The notes beneath the pieces were generated by a model. That model was not told where the DNA came from. It did not search any database and saw only the letters and a list, made by a program, of their open reading frames with translations. This document shows positions 15,028 through 22,577 of a stretch of DNA of 33,024 bases, one piece after another. Source of the DNA: CBEUVQ01 sp965546615 (GTDB taxonomy: Bacteria; Bacillota; Desulfotomaculia; Desulfotomaculales; Desulfohalotomaculaceae). The position numbers and the translations under genes were made by a program. How positions within the stretch are numbered: position 1 is the stretch's first letter; the number at the start of each line of letters is the position of its first letter. The DNA is taken from assembly GCA_965546615.1 (NCBI GenBank), contig CBEUVQ010000028.1, positions 1 to 33,024 of the forward strand, in the 5' to 3' direction.

Positions 15028-17060
15028 ACAATTAGCGCTGCTTTTTCAGCACCGATTTCATGCCGATATTGTTTTGCCAAACTCTTTAATTGCGTGATAA
15101 AACTAAATTCGCGAATAGGATTGGTTCCGAGATTGGCTTTTATTTCCTGCTTTTGATGCTCATTTATTTCATACAGCTGATAGATTAAGTCATTTAATTC
15201 CGCAGTTTCTTTTTTAATCTGCTCTTTGATTTTTTTGCGTTCAGTTACATAGACATCAATTTTTTGTTTCAACTGCTTTGATGATGCAAAATCCTCTTCC
15301 AAAAGCTTCAGCGGGTGATACTGCGACAATTGCTGACCAAGATTTACCAGCAGCTCTGCCTTTTTGCTGCAAACATGCTGATCAGCTGATATTTTAACAG
15401 GAATTCGGCCTAAGTAGGGCCGATCCATGTGAATGGTCAGTTTAGAGCGGTTGTTGATTGTATTTTGAAAATAAAAGTTAATCAGCTCAGAGTTTAAAAG
15501 AGCCAACAAATAATACTCGCTGAACCGCCTTTGATACTGCGGCCGCAGCATCAGCATATTTAGCGTATCCAGCACACAGCGGCCGACAGCATCATAAGCC
15601 GCCACCACTCTTTTAGCTACGTTTTGTACCAATATTTTCCTGCTGTTATACCAAGCTGATTTACCGGTAAAAAGCGTCTGCTGCTGTTCGGCAGTAATAT
15701 ATAACTCCGCCGGATGAATAATGAACTGCCCGATATCCTGCCCGCGCAAAACCGGAATTTTATCGCCGCTCACCTCAAAAGGGTTATTGTAAAACAAGCG
15801 GGATTTTGCGCTCAGCCCCCTGCCCCGCGGCATGGTGCACAGTTCTTCGAGCGGCAGTGTGTTTTCTTCTATTCCGGCAGCAATTTCCCCCAGCGATTGA
15901 TTAATATAAATCGGGAAAATATCCCAGCGGCTTAAATATTTATAAGGCATTTGGTGTGCGGACATTTTACCGTCAGTTATTTCACTGATAATCTCCACCG
16001 TTTGCGGGTCGTCGGCTGTTTTCTTTTGCAAAATAATAATTACCATTTCCAAGCCGGCATCTTTAAATGCTTTGCCGATATTGATAATGGATTTAACAGC
16101 GCAGCGCTGCAGAATAAATCTGCGCAGCTTTTTATAAGCAGTAACCCTCAAAAGCGAGTTGGGTATGACAAAACCCAGCCAACCGCCTGCTTTCAGCAAA
16201 TCAACCGCCTTTCTTAAAAACAGCGCCGCACTGTTCAGCGTGCCGGCTTCCGTTATTTCGGGGTACTGCCGCTTCATCAACTCTCTTACTTTTGGCTCTA
16301 ACCGAGCATTATACGGCGGGTTGCCAATAATGACATCAAATTTTTCTGTAAATTGACAGGTGAGAAAATCAGCATTATAGAGATTTAACGGCATAAGCTC
16401 GGTGGCCTTCTGCTGAAGGTGCATATTTAAAGCAGAAAGGTTAACACAAAATTGATCCAAATCTAAGCCGACAATGCTGCGGTTAATTTTAGCTGCCGGT
16501 TCCCTGTTATTGGGGTCTGCGCTGTTATCGGCCATTTGCTTGCACACCGCTGTCAAAAAGCTGCCCCCGCCAACTGCCGGTTCTAACACTCTGCTGTTTT
16601 CGGTAAGCGGAATGCGCTCCAATATTAAATCAACATATTTTTTTTCGGTAAAATACTGTCCCAGCGAACTGCGCACCTGCTTATTTTGGCCGGACTGATA
16701 CAATTCACCGGTCACCTGATCTAACACCGGAGTTAACACTTCTTCTTTCAGCTGCCGGTACATTAAATCAATAACTGCTGATTGTTTAAGCACCGGCTTT
16801 ACGGGAAGCAGCTTAAGCAAACTGCAGTCTGCGGCGTCCTGCACACCTAAAATAATTTGTTTCGCTGTGCCGTCATCAACATCCAGTTGATTATTTTCTT
16901 GCAGCACGCGCACAGTGAGCAGGCGAAAAACCAGCGTCATCGCCAGGCGAAAAGCCAAATCTTCTTTTTTTTCCTGCGCGGCGTTATTTTTCTGCCCACC
17001 GATAACATCAGAAATTTCTGCAATTAATTTATCAAGGTATTTATCTAGCGAAACGGTCAT
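15024..17060 (-). CDS. N6-adenine DNA methyltransferase, TaqI/Eco57I-like with specificity domain
   Basis: Methylates adenine in a specific DNA site. Residues 133-140 (LGQYFTEK) are the usual entry motif. The AdoMet motif I is EPAVGGGSF (160-168) and the catalytic motif IV is NPPY (247-250, in DVIIGNPPYNARL). The region from about 400 to 600, including LRGQDIGQFIIHPAELYITAE in parts, resembles the TaqI-like target-recognition domain. At 678 aa it is longer than stand-alone TaqI-type enzymes but shorter than type IIG restriction-methylase fusions (about 1000 aa). I see no PD-(D/E)xK nuclease motif in the helical N-terminal 130 residues. It starts one base after the other methyltransferase stop, so the two are one operon. 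Confidence 0.85.
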   Translation of the reverse strand: MTVSLDKYLDKLIAEISDVIGGQKNNAAQEKKEDLAFRLAMTLVFRLLTVRVLQENNQLDVDDGTAKQIILGVQDAADCSLLKLLPVKPVLKQSAVIDLMYRQLKEEVLTPVLDQVTGELYQSGQNKQVRSSLGQYFTEKKYVDLILERIPLTENSRVLEPAVGGGSFLTAVCKQMADNSADPNNREPAAKINRSIVGLDLDQFCVNLSALNMHLQQKATELMPLNLYNADFLTCQFTEKFDVIIGNPPYNARLEPKVRELMKRQYPEITEAGTLNSAALFLRKAVDLLKAGGWLGFVIPNSLLRVTAYKKLRRFILQRCAVKSIINIGKAFKDAGLEMVIIILQKKTADDPQTVEIISEITDGKMSAHQMPYKYLSRWDIFPIYINQSLGEIAAGIEENTLPLEELCTMPRGRGLSAKSRLFYNNPFEVSGDKIPVLRGQDIGQFIIHPAELYITAEQQQTLFTGKSAWYNSRKILVQNVAKRVVAAYDAVGRCVLDTLNMLMLRPQYQRRFSEYYLLALLNSELINFYFQNTINNRSKLTIHMDRPYLGRIPVKISADQHVCSKKAELLVNLGQQLSQYHPLKLLEEDFASSKQLKQKIDVYVTERKKIKEQIKKETAELNDLIYQLYEINEHQKQEIKANLGTNPIREFSFITQLKSLAKQYRHEIGAEKAALIV

Positions 17061-17061
17061 A

Positions 17062-18642
17062 TCAAGCCTCTTCTTTTTTAAAGTTTAAAACATATTGATG
17101 TACATGGTTAAGAACAAACTTGTACGGGTAACCAAACGGATATAAAACTTTTTGCGGTTGATTTAAAATAATTGTGCCAATATAAACATAGCCAATGTTT
17201 TCCATCATTCTAACAATTTCTCCGGTAACATCCGTTTCCTTTTTATCCACTGTAAAATCACTGATGACGATTGAGCAGCAGCAGTGGTTGTTTAATTTTT
17301 GATAAACACCGGCCATTACTTCGGAAAACAATGCCACAAACCCCTCAAAAGTGGGTTGATTGCCCAAATCGTTTTCACTTTCTGAGTAATACTGCACTCC
17401 CTGTCTGAACTGGCTGTCGTCACTGCGCACTCCTTTTCCGTCATTGCGCAGAATATTGTGATACGGCGGCGAAGTAACGCAGTAATCAAACTTTGGCAGA
17501 TCAGTTTTTGTCACCCGCACGCTGGAATCGCCGTGGATAATATAATGCGTGTCATTAGAAAAGTTTCTTATGCGGGCACCGGCATTGACGGTTCGGAAAT
17601 TGAAAATATTAAAATTCTTTAAACGCTGTTGGGATAATTGAATATACTCTTCATTCAAATCACAGCCGATACCGGTGTTGCCGGTTAATTCAGCGGCAAT
17701 TATTGTGGAAGCCACCCCTAAAAACGGGTCAAAAATTACTGCTCTGCGGTTTAACCCAACAAATTTTTCAATGAGATACTGAATATCGATATAACTATAA
17801 GTGGCCGGGTGTTTTTTGCCGATATCATCAAGCTTGGTTTTGGAATAAAGAACACTTTTCATAACCGAGGCGCTGTTTTGATTGTTAATCAATCTGTCGG
17901 GAATGTATATTTGATGATGTGGCTCAGACGCTTTTTTTGCTCCGCGGTAAAAAATCAAAATATATGTATGGATATCGGCAATTTGTTCGCCGGTTTTCGG
18001 CGTTTCCTGTGCCGCCGCCTGAGTGCGGTCAAAACTGATAATTTTACCTTTATATTCAAACCCGGCTTCCAAGTAGTAATGAATAATATTGTTGGAGATA
18101 TTTAGTTTCCGCCCCCGGATGGCAAATTCGTTTAAAATAACCACCGAGTAGCGGTTTATTTCAGTTGCGGCATACATGCCGCAGGCCAATGCCCGGGCTT
18201 CGTCAGCCAACCATTTTTTATATCGCCGAAGCTGTTCGGCATAAGCTGCATTCACTGCATCCCCCAGCAAATCTTGATTTATAAAGGCAGCGGTAAGTTG
18301 ATATATACCACTGCCGCTGACAGGCCGTGCCGTCTTTTGCACACTGATTGTCGGGGGGGGTTCCTCTATCTCCGCATAGGCTTTTTTTATTGTTTCATTT
18401 GTCAGTCTGTTTGCACTGTCGCCGTAAACCAGCACGTCATGCTGATTTTCATTGTTAGTAAACATTTTGATAATATTGACGCATAAGCCTGCGTGATGAT
18501 CTTTTTCGAATTCCCATACGCTGGCGGTAAGCTTAATCCATTCTTTACCGGTTAGATTGTTCAACCGGTTGCGGGTATCATATTTACCCCTTTTTTCGCC
18601 TTTCCAAATGCCATATGTACCGATTTTATCTCCAACGTTCAT
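17062..18642 (-). CDS. DNA methyltransferase (SPPY type) made of two tandem copies, the first inactive
   Basis: A 526-aa amino-methyltransferase. The C-terminal half holds a complete set: HPATYS (278-283), motif I DPFLGVAST (305-313), a ribose-binding acidic residue in GCDLNEEY and the catalytic SPPY (391-394). The order motif I then IV is opposite to that of most DPF/SPPY enzymes. The N-terminal half looks like a worn copy of the same unit. VLVYGDSANRL (70-80) parallels YIIHGDSSVRV (367-377), and VVILNEF (167-173) parallels IVISDF (458-463). AGFEYKGKII (193-202) parallels IGYVYIGTII (483-492), and IHTYILIFYR parallels VHQYVLNFKK. In that first copy SPPY and DPF are missing. Together with the adjacent TaqI-like enzyme it may methylate the two strands of one site. 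The upstream ribosome site is weak. Confidence 0.82.
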   Translation of the reverse strand: MNVGDKIGTYGIWKGEKRGKYDTRNRLNNLTGKEWIKLTASVWEFEKDHHAGLCVNIIKMFTNNENQHDVLVYGDSANRLTNETIKKAYAEIEEPPPTISVQKTARPVSGSGIYQLTAAFINQDLLGDAVNAAYAEQLRRYKKWLADEARALACGMYAATEINRYSVVILNEFAIRGRKLNISNNIIHYYLEAGFEYKGKIISFDRTQAAAQETPKTGEQIADIHTYILIFYRGAKKASEPHHQIYIPDRLINNQNSASVMKSVLYSKTKLDDIGKKHPATYSYIDIQYLIEKFVGLNRRAVIFDPFLGVASTIIAAELTGNTGIGCDLNEEYIQLSQQRLKNFNIFNFRTVNAGARIRNFSNDTHYIIHGDSSVRVTKTDLPKFDYCVTSPPYHNILRNDGKGVRSDDSQFRQGVQYYSESENDLGNQPTFEGFVALFSEVMAGVYQKLNNHCCCSIVISDFTVDKKETDVTGEIVRMMENIGYVYIGTIILNQPQKVLYPFGYPYKFVLNHVHQYVLNFKKEEA

Positions 18643-18834
18643 TAGCCTGCACCGTCCGGCAAATTTTTTTAAAATCGGCAGTTATTGCATAATATATGCG
18701 TAAATTCCTGCCTTTCTTTAAAAATCCTTTTTAAATATAGCATTTAATTAATCAGCAGTAAAGAAAAGACTCACGGGCAGCACCTCTTGAGCCTTTAAGA
18801 AATTTAACATCCACCATAATCAAAAACCTAATGC

Positions 18835-19236
18835 CTAATCCTTAATTATTTTGATATAAAACGTGCGCCGGCGCGGACCGTCAAATTCACAAAAATAAAT
18901 TCCCTGCCACGTTCCCAAAACAAGCCGACCATCAGCCAGCGGAACGGATTGCGACGCTCCTACCGTGCTTGCTTTTAAGTGGGCGGCAGAGTTGCCTTCA
19001 GAATGCCGGTATTGAGGATGCTTCCATGGATAAACCTCATCCAGCCGCATCAATAAGTCATGAACTACATCGGCATCGGCATTTTCATTTATAGTAATGC
19101 CGGCAGTGGTATGCGGGCAGTAAATTATTACCACACCGTCTTTAACATTTTGCTGCCTAATCACTTCTGTCACTTTATCGGTAATATCAATCAGCTGATC
19201 ACGTCGTGCCGTTTGAATGTGCAGCTTATGCAGCAT
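18835..19236 (-). CDS. YjbQ/UPF0047 family protein
   Basis: A 133-aa protein of the widespread secondary thiamine-phosphate synthase-like YjbQ (UPF0047) family, a compact trimeric fold whose physiological role is unsettled. The family motifs are all present: CPHTTAGITINENAD, HSEGNSAAHLKASTVG, and LGTWQGIYFCEFDGPRRR near the end. The open frame extends to 19302, but an AGGAGGG site lies just before the ATG at 19236, and starting there gives MLHKLHIQT and the usual length, so I use it. It stands alone between the methyltransferase operon and the flavodoxin-like gene, with no clear operon partner. Confidence 0.88.
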   Translation of the reverse strand: MLHKLHIQTARRDQLIDITDKVTEVIRQQNVKDGVVIIYCPHTTAGITINENADADVVHDLLMRLDEVYPWKHPQYRHSEGNSAAHLKASTVGASQSVPLADGRLVLGTWQGIYFCEFDGPRRRTFYIKIIKD

Positions 19237-19356
19237 TGATTTATCCCTCCTTATTAACATGTAAACATAACTTATGATGCTTTTTACAGCAGCTGCATCC
19301 ACAGCAAACCTAAAAAGAGCAGAACAAAGAATAGTCTGCTCCTTCCATAATAATGT

Positions 19357-19989
19357 TTATTTTAACTGCAGCGTTTTAAGTTTGTCTTCAATTTCTGCTC
19401 TTAACTTCAATGTCTTGGCCAGTTTCTCTCCCGCTCTTTTGGCCTGTGCTAATACTTCATTATTCTTTGCTGCTTCTCCCATTTTAAACAATCCTAAGAT
19501 TTTAACAACATCTATAACTCTGTATCCCAAAGATTCAAGACTTTTGCTCATCGCTTCGGCAGCAAATCCCATATCATCTTCGGTATGCTGTTCGCAAACA
19601 GCTATGGCGACAGCATATTTCCCTCCCAGCGCTTCATTAATGCCCATCCAAACCGAACGGTCATCTTCTGAAAAGACTTCAAAACTGTAGCATCTGTCCA
19701 AAAAGGCTTTCATATCTGCCGATACATTATAAAAATAAGTCGGCGACCCCAAAACAACAGCATCTGATTCCAGTATAAGCGGATACAGTTTTTGCATATC
19801 ATCTTTGATTACACATTTAAAGGTATCTTTACAGCCTTCACAACCGCGGCAGCCTTTTATATCATAATCACCAAGATATATCAGTTCCGTTTCTATTCCT
19901 TCTGCTTCCATTGCTTTCAACGCTTCTTGAACTAATGCCGCAGTATTGCCCTTCTTTCTTCTGCTCCCGACAACGCCCAGTACTTTCAT
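19357..19989 (-). CDS. Flavodoxin-family NAD(P)H-dependent FMN reductase with cysteine cluster
   Basis: FMN-binding oxidoreductase of the iron-sulfur flavoprotein type. The phosphate-binding loop is GSRRKKGNTAAL (residues 8-19). It is followed by a cysteine motif CRGCEGCKDTFKC, then IKDDMQKL and GSPTYFYNVSADMKAFLDR, the usual flavin-loop segment. Members reduce quinones, nitro compounds or peroxide, or act as electron shuttles in anaerobes; substrate unknown here. The open frame starts at a GTG at 20001 that overlaps the GGAG ribosome site. The ATG at 19989 gives MKVLGVVGS and a 210-aa protein, the standard start. A perfect palindrome just upstream suggests repressor control. Confidence 0.88.
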   Translation of the reverse strand: MKVLGVVGSRRKKGNTAALVQEALKAMEAEGIETELIYLGDYDIKGCRGCEGCKDTFKCVIKDDMQKLYPLILESDAVVLGSPTYFYNVSADMKAFLDRCYSFEVFSEDDRSVWMGINEALGGKYAVAIAVCEQHTEDDMGFAAEAMSKSLESLGYRVIDVVKILGLFKMGEAAKNNEVLAQAKRAGEKLAKTLKLRAEIEDKLKTLQLK

Positions 19990-20009
19990 GTTGTTAACCA
20001 CTCCTCTAT

Positions 20010-20026
20010 ACTTAAATAGTTTAAGT
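20010..20026. promoter_or_regulatory. Palindromic operator upstream of the flavodoxin-family gene
   Basis: Perfect inverted repeat ACTTAAA-TAG-TTTAAGT immediately downstream of a TATAAAAT-like -10 on the minus strand and just before the ribosome site. That is where a MarR- or HxlR-type repressor would block the gene. The regulator is not encoded next to it. Confidence 0.4.
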
Positions 20027-20102
20027 TATTTTATATAATTATCAACAAAACACTTCTTAATTTGTAATGCTTTTGTGCAGCAGGTAAACTTCTTTTGCCC
20101 TG

Positions 20103-20654
20103 CTATATCACTTTAGCCCCCAGTACTGTTTTCATCTGTTCCAGCACAAAGTTATGAGCGTTTTGGTCAAAACCGGCCACACCCGCACTGGGCACAACGG
20201 TGCTGATGTCCCTGTTGCACAGTTCCTCTACGGTGTAAAGCACGCAGATGTTGGTGCAGTTGCCTACAACCGTCACTTCCAGCTCTTCAAGCGAGCTGCC
20301 CTTATCTCGGCAGATATTACTTAAAATTGCGTCCAAATCAGTGTTGTAGAAACCGCTGTAGCGCTGCTTTTCTACAATATGAATAAGTTTTGACCCACCG
20401 GGCGGCTTAAGTTCGGGAATAATTTCCGCCCCCCAGGTTCCCTTAACGGCATGACGCGGGAATTTGGCAAACTCTTTATCATTTTCAGCATGACTGTCAC
20501 AAATGTAAATAACCGATTCACCGTTCTGCAGATACTCGTCAATTTTATTCTTGATAAACGGAATAATTTCTCTCGCCTTATCACCGCAGTACAGCGCCCC
20601 TTGAGCATCCATAAAATCGTTGAGCATATCCACAACGAACAATACCCTAACCAA
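20103..20654 (-). CDS. Isochorismatase/nicotinamidase-family cysteine hydrolase
   Basis: A 183-aa cysteine hydrolase with the complete catalytic triad of the family: Asp in LFVVDMLNDF (residue 9), Lys in HIVEKQRYSGF, and the nucleophilic Cys in VVGNCTNICVLYT. Family members hydrolyse nicotinamide, ureas, carbamates or isochorismate. The HAENDKEFAKFPRHAVKGTWGAE stretch, seen in parts, is the common metal/substrate loop. Substrate cannot be told from sequence; nicotinamidase is the simplest guess. The start is TTG at 20654 with GGAG 10 nt upstream. The gene is probably part of the original chromosome, since it lies just beyond the far attachment repeat of the rlmH island. Confidence 0.85.
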   Translation of the reverse strand: MVRVLFVVDMLNDFMDAQGALYCGDKAREIIPFIKNKIDEYLQNGESVIYICDSHAENDKEFAKFPRHAVKGTWGAEIIPELKPPGGSKLIHIVEKQRYSGFYNTDLDAILSNICRDKGSSLEELEVTVVGNCTNICVLYTVEELCNRDISTVVPSAGVAGFDQNAHNFVLEQMKTVLGAKVI

Positions 20655-20790
20655 GAAAAGCAGCTCCTTTCTAAATTTAACTGTTCCGGTTTATAATTGG
20701 CAATATGTTAAAGTATTCCTCTATTTGTCATAATCAGAAATCAGCCGAGGGATTTATGTATACCAAAAATTCATCCTTAACTGCACTGGT

Positions 20791-20804
20791 TACTTATGAT
20801 ACGG
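20791..20804. repeat. Far attachment repeat of the rlmH island
   Basis: Exact 14-bp copy of the rlmH end sequence (TACTTATGATACGG). It overlaps an inverted repeat, TGATACG-GTTTT-CGTATCA (20797-20815), which points into the island; SCC ends also carry short inverted repeats. Confidence 0.75.
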
Positions 20805-20853
20805 TTTTCGTATCAATTTAAAGTCAATGATTGAGTTAAATAGCAATAATTTT

Positions 20854-20893
20854 AAAAAACTTAAAGATGAGAGGCCTGTTTCCACTCATCTTT
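20854..20893 (-). terminator. Terminator of the island operon
   Basis: On the minus strand the 9-bp stem AAAGATGAG / CTCATCTTT (20893-20885 and 20871-20863), with a 13-base loop, is followed by AAGTTTTTT. It lies inside the island, about 170 bases past the HAD gene stop and before the far attachment repeat. Confidence 0.75.
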
Positions 20894-20943
20894 ATCATTG
20901 GTTATTATAATATCTACTGCTTCAATTGTATATTTTTTTGTTT

Positions 20944-21091
20944 ATTTGTTAATCCCTTTAGCAGAAAAATTATTGGTTACAGTACCGGTACTAATAAAGA
21001 TGCATTCTTGGCATACCGGGCCATAACCACCATTAAAGGCAATCTAAACCGGATATGTCTGTTTCATACCGGGCGTGGCAATGATTTTAAA
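20944..21091 (+). pseudogene. Remnant of an IS3-family (IS150-type) transposase OrfB
   Basis: The plus-strand frame reads NPFSRKIIGYSTGTNKDA, then AITTIKGNLNRICLFHT and GRGNDFK. This matches the integrase-core segment of IS3/IS150 transposases (LFSRKIIGYS...FHTDRGNEF). The second catalytic aspartate of the DDE triad, expected in HTDRG, is changed to glycine (HTGRG). The sequence upstream is scrambled and downstream homology stops at about 21091. Only some 50 codons remain, so it cannot be active. It is less AT-rich than the genes around it and overlaps the last nine codons of the HAD gene on the other strand. Confidence 0.7.
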
Positions 21092-21627
21092 AAAACTGAA
21101 CTGACAGTCCAAGGATTACAAGGGATAACATGGAGATTTAATTGCTGCAGCTCTTTGATTACTCTTGGATTATCTTCATAAAAAATTAATTGCTCTGAAC
21201 AACATTCAAACAGTTCGCAGATTTTTTTTATATCTTGTATCACTTCAATCTTATTACTAAATAGGATTTTTCTAAATGCATTACTAATATCGTAATAGTC
21301 CAAAATTGCTTTTACTCTAATCTCATCTGCGCTTGTCCATAGTATGCAATATTCTACATTATGAGTTTTTAGTACTTGCAGCAGCTCTTTATTTGGTATT
21401 GTCCTCTCCAAATTATTGACAAAGTATTCTTGTTTTAATTTTATAATTTTATTTTTCTGCACATTATTTAGGTTCGGATATTTCTTAAAAACAATATCCC
21501 GCGTGATTCTTTTACAATCATTAATTGGTCCCAACCCTTGCAGATTTAAGGCGTAATTATAAGCATCACTATTTAATAAATTTGTATATATCAACGTATT
21601 GTCTAAATCAAATACATATCTCTTCAT
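21064..21627 (-). CDS. HAD-superfamily hydrolase of the island operon
   Basis: A 187-aa HAD phosphatase-type protein. The nucleophile motif is at the very start, FDLDNTL (Asp7 and Asp9). It is followed by an inserted helical cap region (about 15-85), motif II in ILWTSADE, a conserved lysine region in ILFSNKIEV, and motif IV in IFYEDNPR. All four catalytic elements appear present. The last residues (FLKSLPRPV) are read from the antisense of the transposase remnant, so the natural C-terminus may have been lost or replaced. The ATG lies two bases after the DprA-like stop with a poor ribosome site, so translation is probably coupled. Substrate unknown; a nucleotide or sugar phosphate made by its partners is a reasonable guess. 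Confidence 0.8.
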   Translation of the reverse strand: MKRYVFDLDNTLIYTNLLNSDAYNYALNLQGLGPINDCKRITRDIVFKKYPNLNNVQKNKIIKLKQEYFVNNLERTIPNKELLQVLKTHNVEYCILWTSADEIRVKAILDYYDISNAFRKILFSNKIEVIQDIKKICELFECCSEQLIFYEDNPRVIKELQQLNLHVIPCNPWTVSSVFLKSLPRPV

Positions 21628-21629
21628 TA

Positions 21630-22577
21630 TTATCTTAAAAATTTTAATTGTTCGTACATATTAGCATTTCTTTTTGAAGACAAATTTGGATTTTCTAGCG
21701 ATTTAATAAAGTCAATTGAATTTGATGTCAAAACTTTCACTTGATTTGCTCCTTTGCCGCAGACCAAATCCTTATTTAAGCCAAACTTCTTATTATCCTT
21801 ATCAATTTTGTTATTATACATGGCATATCTTTCTATTTCATATTTTCTTGCGGCCTCCATTGCGTGACGTGAACCGCTATCACCCTCTCCTTTTCTATAA
21901 CTGGCTATCAAAATAATTGCCTTTGAAAACATTGCTTGCAAGCGGTCTCTTTCAATAAATCTATTAATTGCTTCATATTTTGAAGCAGCATCCTTATAAT
22001 ATTCAGATATCAATAGTCCACCTTTTTCAACTATCTCATCGGCAAAATCACGATTTTGGGCGGGATAAATCTTACCTAATTGCGATGGTAAAATTGCAAT
22101 CGTCTTACCTCCCATTTCTAAACAAGTTTTGTGTGCAATTGTATCGCATCCTATTGCCAATCCGCTTACTATTACAAGATCTTTTTCAACAAGTCTTTTA
22201 ACTACATCTTTTTCTCTATTAATAATCTCTTCGTCTGGATCTACCAGTCCTATTACTGCTACATTTCTATTTAAGTTACGTATTAATGACAAATCCCCTC
22301 TATAAAATAACAAATACGGCTTTTCTCCATTTTTCTTAACTTTTGGGCTAATAACCGGAAAATCATCATCATATGCACAAATTAATCCACTTTTGCCATC
22401 TAATAAATCAAGTTCACTAGCTATTTTTTCTGACGTCCTAATTACTCTATCATCTTTCAGTACTTCTTCATCAAACTTCTTTCTATCTGCAAAATTAACC
22501 CAAAATTGGGCATTTGTTTTTATTATACCGCACTCTTTTGCAGCTAGTACCTTTAATGCAATATCTGAATACTTCAT
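21630..22577 (-). CDS. DprA/Smf-like SLOG-domain protein of the island operon
   Basis: A 315-aa relative of the DNA-processing protein DprA, with a Rossmann-like SLOG fold. Recognisable parts are the pre-domain PYLLFYRGDLSLI (87-99), first strand VAVIGLVDP (106-114), SGLAIGCDTIAH (138-149), KTIAILPSQLGKIYPAQN (158-175) and GLLISEY (187-193). An altered NRFIERDRLQAMFSKA segment stands where DprA has its RNR(I/L)IAGLS motif. The usual GSR after the first strand is GLV, and the C-terminal winged helix of housekeeping DprA is not evident. It is therefore unlikely to be the transformation DprA. SLOG proteins bind or cleave nucleotides and recur in conflict systems. It overlaps the phosphoribosyltransferase gene by one base (TAATG) and has an AAGGAGA site. 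Confidence 0.85.
   Translation of the reverse strand: MKYSDIALKVLAAKECGIIKTNAQFWVNFADRKKFDEEVLKDDRVIRTSEKIASELDLLDGKSGLICAYDDDFPVISPKVKKNGEKPYLLFYRGDLSLIRNLNRNVAVIGLVDPDEEIINREKDVVKRLVEKDLVIVSGLAIGCDTIAHKTCLEMGGKTIAILPSQLGKIYPAQNRDFADEIVEKGGLLISEYYKDAASKYEAINRFIERDRLQAMFSKAIILIASYRKGEGDSGSRHAMEAARKYEIERYAMYNNKIDKDNKKFGLNKDLVCGKGANQVKVLTSNSIDFIKSLENPNLSSKRNANMYEQLKFLR

Noticed and set aside
15024..18642. A BREX- or DISARM-like phage-exclusion system around the methyltransferases
   Set aside because: None of the partner genes (helicase, PglZ, phospholipase D, DUF1998) is present; the neighbours are a cyclase gene and a YjbQ family gene.
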